From an uncultured Anaerolineae bacterium (lineage in GTDB: Bacteria > Chloroflexota > Anaerolineae > Anaerolineales > Villigracilaceae): 7,410 nucleotides of DNA. Under the pieces are notes generated by a model. That model ran no database searches, was not told the DNA's origin, and was given only the letters and a program-made list of their open reading frames with translations. Location: NCBI GenBank assembly GCA_903882765.1, contig CAIRYE010000191.1, forward strand, positions 1-7,410. The letters run 5' to 3'. A program made the position numbers and the translations under genes. Numbering within the stretch: the first letter of the stretch is position 1; every line of letters starts with the position of its first letter. Positions 5,056 through 7,410 of this stretch are shown here, piece by piece.

Positions 5056-5709
5056 ATGACACAATACAACAAATCTAACAAAAGTCGTTTGAACCGAAAA
5101 CCGGGTAGAGGCAATTATGATGAGGAAACCGTCAATGCGATCATCGATGAAGCCTTAGTTTGTCATGTTGGATTTATCCAAGAGGGTATGCCGTTTGTGA
5201 TCCCAAGCAATTTTGCGCGCATGGGCGACAAGATCATTTTACATGGCGCGAAAGCAAGCCGCTTGATGAAACAGGCAGCTTCGGGAGAAATGATCTGTAT
5301 CGAAATGACCCTGCTTGATGGTTTGGTCTTAGCTCGATCCGCGTTTGACCATTCTGTCAATTACCGCTCGGTGGTGATATTTGGTAGGGGTGAGCTGCTC
5401 ACGGAAAATGCCGATAAGATGGAAGCGCTAAAGGCTGTTTCGGAGCATTTGGTAAAAGGCAGGTGGGATGAAATTCGCCAGCCAACCGAACAAGAGTTGG
5501 ACGCGACCGCGGTCGTTATTATTCCTATCGAAGAGGCCTCCGCAAAAAGTAGAACGGGTGGGGTGATCGATGAGCCGGAAGATTACGTCCTTCCAATTTG
5601 GGCGGGGATTCTACCATTAAAGTTACAAGCCTTAGAGCCTATTTCAGATGACCGATTGGTGGAGGGGGTAACTGTTCCCAGCCATGTAACTGCGTTGTTA
5701 AAAAAATAA
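5056..5709 (+). CDS. Pyridoxamine 5'-phosphate oxidase-like flavin-binding protein
   Basis: The 217-residue protein belongs to the split-barrel flavin-binding superfamily, the Pyridox_ox_2/NimA-like branch. Visible landmarks are the N-terminal helix and strand Ile-Ile-Asp-Glu-Ala-Leu-Val-Cys-His-Val-Gly (29-39), Pro-Phe-Val-Ile-Pro (46-50), Leu-His-Gly-Ala (62-65), and His99 followed by Tyr-Arg-Ser-Val-Val-Ile-Phe-Gly (103-110). The end contains Pro-Ile-Trp-Ala-Gly-Ile-Leu-Pro-Leu (180-188), typical of this roughly 220-residue subgroup. Members bind FMN, or sometimes haem or F420, and some reduce nitroimidazoles; the physiological substrate here is unknown, and true pyridoxal-phosphate synthesis is unlikely for this branch. 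ATG 5056 has AAAGGA 9 nt upstream. It is transcribed divergently from the LysR-type gene, a common arrangement for a regulated target. There is no signal peptide. Confidence 0.88.
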   Translation: MTQYNKSNKSRLNRKPGRGNYDEETVNAIIDEALVCHVGFIQEGMPFVIPSNFARMGDKIILHGAKASRLMKQAASGEMICIEMTLLDGLVLARSAFDHSVNYRSVVIFGRGELLTENADKMEALKAVSEHLVKGRWDEIRQPTEQELDATAVVIIPIEEASAKSRTGGVIDEPEDYVLPIWAGILPLKLQALEPISDDRLVEGVTVPSHVTALLKK

Positions 5710-5790
5710 AACCCAAAATTCAGGTCAATATTCGCAAGGAACACATGGAGCGAAATTGATCAAAAAAGGGTTTTTCAGAAATTGAATTTG

Positions 5791-5813
5791 CGCAGCCGTA
5801 ATTTACGGCTGCG
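5791..5813 (-). terminator. Hairpin spanning the stop codon of the SLT protein gene
   Basis: The arms 5791-5800 (CGCAGCCGTA) and 5804-5813 (TACGGCTGCG) are perfect complements around a 3-nt loop. The structure contains the last codons and TAA stop (5803-5805) of the minus-strand gene. The bases after it on the minus strand (CAAATTCAATTTC) are only moderately U-rich, and on the plus strand no T-tract follows. It may therefore be a weak terminator or a 3'-end stabilising structure for either convergent transcript. The rest of 5710-5790 has only short low-complexity repeats (AAAAAAGGGTTTTT at 5763-5775). Confidence 0.45.
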
Positions 5814-7410
5814 TGGGTTCGGTCAATGAGCGATCTGTGCTTATATCATTGACGTAATCCACAGCGCCAGGGCAGAACAGGTTCAAATTTGCGGCAACAT
5901 TATCCCAAGAGACGGTCTGGTCAATGCTTGGGTCATAAGCGTTCGTGACGGCGTCCGAAAGACAACCGCTTCCAGCGTTGTAATTAACCAAGGTGAACTT
6001 CCACATTGTTTCAAGATCGGTGGTTAAGCCAGGTTTATCCCCGGTTACATTCTCCACAATTTTGCCTGCTTGTTCACAATTTGCTAGAAGGGTATGAGCG
6101 AAGATACCAATACTAAAATCCGCCCGCGAAAGATCCAGCCCTAATGGGCAGGTATCACATCGGGCATCCACGCTGTTGACCAATGCGCCTTGAAGTAATA
6201 GCTGTTGATTCTTGGAAAGATTGGCGTAACCATAGGTTTGGCATACTTCAACGTCCAAGACCAGTGGGCAAAAACCATTATAAAAAATTGGGTTCCATAG
6301 TAACGCGGTATCTGCACCGCCTTCGGTCATTTGCCCCAGACCAACGTCCTTCCCATTCCTAAACACACCTGGCCAAAATTGGCTTTCTCTACTGAACAAG
6401 TTCTTAAGCAGTTGGGCAGGAACTTCTTTTTGTTTTGATACTTTGAGAATGACCTTGTCAAACCTATTTTGCCATTCCTCAACATCTTTTTTTGCCGCTT
6501 CAAGACCACAGGCGTTTACTGAACCATCCGAAAAAAGGCCACCATCAGGGCATTGCGACGCGTTTGTGACGCCCTGCCGAATAAGATTTGATGCAAGATA
6601 GTCATAAGGAATATTTGATTTGAGTCCCGTGCTGTTCTTTGGTGTCGTTAACCAGTTAGGTAAACCTTCCTCAGGTCTAAACGTTTCCCAAACAGCCGCG
6701 CACGAGGCGATCTCGGGGCCTTCCCATTGGGTGGAAAAAACATCCACCTGCCAGCGCTCGAGCAAACGTTTGTCATTGGGGTCTTTGGTTACTCGAACCA
6801 AGGCGTCAAAGGTGGCTGAATGGTCCCCATAAGAGGAATCAGCCCAAAAAGTTAAGCGGACCCCATCGGCGGATGTTTCGGAGAGCTTAAAAATACAGCC
6901 GTCCCCTTCGCAATCAAAGGAATCTTCGCCGGCATATCCATGGATGGCTGTGATCCGTTCGTTGGGCAATGGTTCTACCCCGGTAAGTACGAGATTCGGT
7001 TGGGCGGTGCACCAGCCTTTTTCATCCAATTCGCAGTTATCCAAGCGTACAGTTACGCTAGGAGAGGGCAGCTTCACGATCAATTCTTTTTGTGAACTCT
7101 TTTGAGAAATATTGATAAAGTAAAAACCAGGACAATCCTTTGGATCTTTTTCGGTACAAGCCGAGTTGTTTTTTTCCCACTCAGTGAAGATCTCTTTTTC
7201 ACAAGCAGAAGAGATATCTACCGAATTAGGTAAACCAGGATGATCGACAAAAAATGAGCAGACAATTTCATCCTTTTTCCATCGAGCCATCCACCATTCC
7301 ACCAACTCAACGTCAACAGAAATGGATTGATAACGGTCTGGCCCTTCTTTATCAGGGTCAGGGTCCTCCGCTTTGGCAAACTGAGGCATAAAAAGAACGC
7401 TCACAAAGGC
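5803..7410 (-). CDS. Secreted cysteine-rich protein with C-terminal SLT (lytic transglycosylase-like) domain, 5'-partial
   Basis: The open frame ends at 5803 and continues past the right edge. The first in-window GTG (7404) lies inside a hydrophobic segment ending Phe-Ala-Lys-Ala before Glu-Asp, which looks like the end of a signal peptide, so the true start is outside. Residues below count from that GTG. The first roughly 240 match no family I recognise; they are acidic, Trp- and Cys-rich and predicted extracellular. Residues 305-500 look like an SLT/lysozyme fold: Ser-Arg-Glu-Ser (338-341) with Glu340 as the likely catalytic acid, Gly-Leu-Gly-Gln-Met-Thr (355-360), and Tyr-Asn-Ala-Gly-Ser-Gly (475-480). 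These match the ES, GLMQ-like and YNAG motifs of enzymes that cleave peptidoglycan glycan strands. The visible part has 18 cysteines, an even number suggesting many disulfides. Extra insertions between the motifs (about 370-425) are unusual. It is convergent with the gene ending at 5709. Confidence 0.8.
   Translation of the reverse strand, partial: AFVSVLFMPQFAKAEDPDPDKEGPDRYQSISVDVELVEWWMARWKKDEIVCSFFVDHPGLPNSVDISSACEKEIFTEWEKNNSACTEKDPKDCPGFYFINISQKSSQKELIVKLPSPSVTVRLDNCELDEKGWCTAQPNLVLTGVEPLPNERITAIHGYAGEDSFDCEGDGCIFKLSETSADGVRLTFWADSSYGDHSATFDALVRVTKDPNDKRLLERWQVDVFSTQWEGPEIASCAAVWETFRPEEGLPNWLTTPKNSTGLKSNIPYDYLASNLIRQGVTNASQCPDGGLFSDGSVNACGLEAAKKDVEEWQNRFDKVILKVSKQKEVPAQLLKNLFSRESQFWPGVFRNGKDVGLGQMTEGGADTALLWNPIFYNGFCPLVLDVEVCQTYGYANLSKNQQLLLQGALVNSVDARCDTCPLGLDLSRADFSIGIFAHTLLANCEQAGKIVENVTGDKPGLTTDLETMWKFTLVNYNAGSGCLSDAVTNAYDPSIDQTVSWDNVAANLNLFCPGAVDYVNDISTDRSLTEPTQP

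Overview
The window looks like chromosomal DNA from a Gram-variable anaerobic or facultative bacterium, most likely Chloroflexota (Anaerolineae-like). This is an inference from three things: an SSB with a long Gly/Pro/Trp-containing insertion before its last OB-fold strand, a DUF3467 protein beside SSB, and a bacterial translin-family gene, which is a rare combination. No tRNA, rRNA, CRISPR array, insertion sequence or phage gene was found.

Layout. (1) 1-126 (+): the last 41 codons of dihydrolipoamide dehydrogenase, followed by a perfect 20-bp-arm hairpin (142-187) that can terminate transcription in both directions. A second perfect hairpin (194-223) carries GGAGGA in its loop. It is followed by a very strong ribosome binding site in front of a 9-codon mini-ORF (247-276). 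(2) 1869-357 (-): a nucleic-acid gene set of ssb, a DUF3467 gene, then a translin/TRAX-like gene. The last two overlap, and a terminator-like hairpin separates ssb from them. A recognisable promoter lies upstream of ssb. (3) 4921-1970 (-): a LysR-type regulator followed 24 nt later by a large membrane-anchored Fe-S oxidoreductase. The latter resembles the membrane oxidoreductases that pass electrons from electron-transfer flavoprotein to menaquinone. (4) 5056-5709 (+): a pyridoxamine 5'-phosphate oxidase-like flavin-binding protein, divergent from the regulator. The shared intergenic region holds inverted repeats suited to LysR binding. (5) 7410-5803 (-): a secreted, cysteine-rich protein with a C-terminal lytic-transglycosylase-like (SLT) domain. 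Its signal peptide runs off the window edge.

The genes fall into separate functional blocks: central carbon metabolism, nucleic-acid binding, respiratory electron transfer with its presumed regulator, and cell-wall or extracellular activity. The most unusual item is the translin-family gene, which keeps acidic residues aligning with the proposed ribonuclease centre of TRAX and is coupled to DUF3467 downstream of ssb. Other points for a second look are the orphan mini-ORF with its loop-presented Shine-Dalgarno-like sequence, and the 18-cysteine secreted SLT protein.
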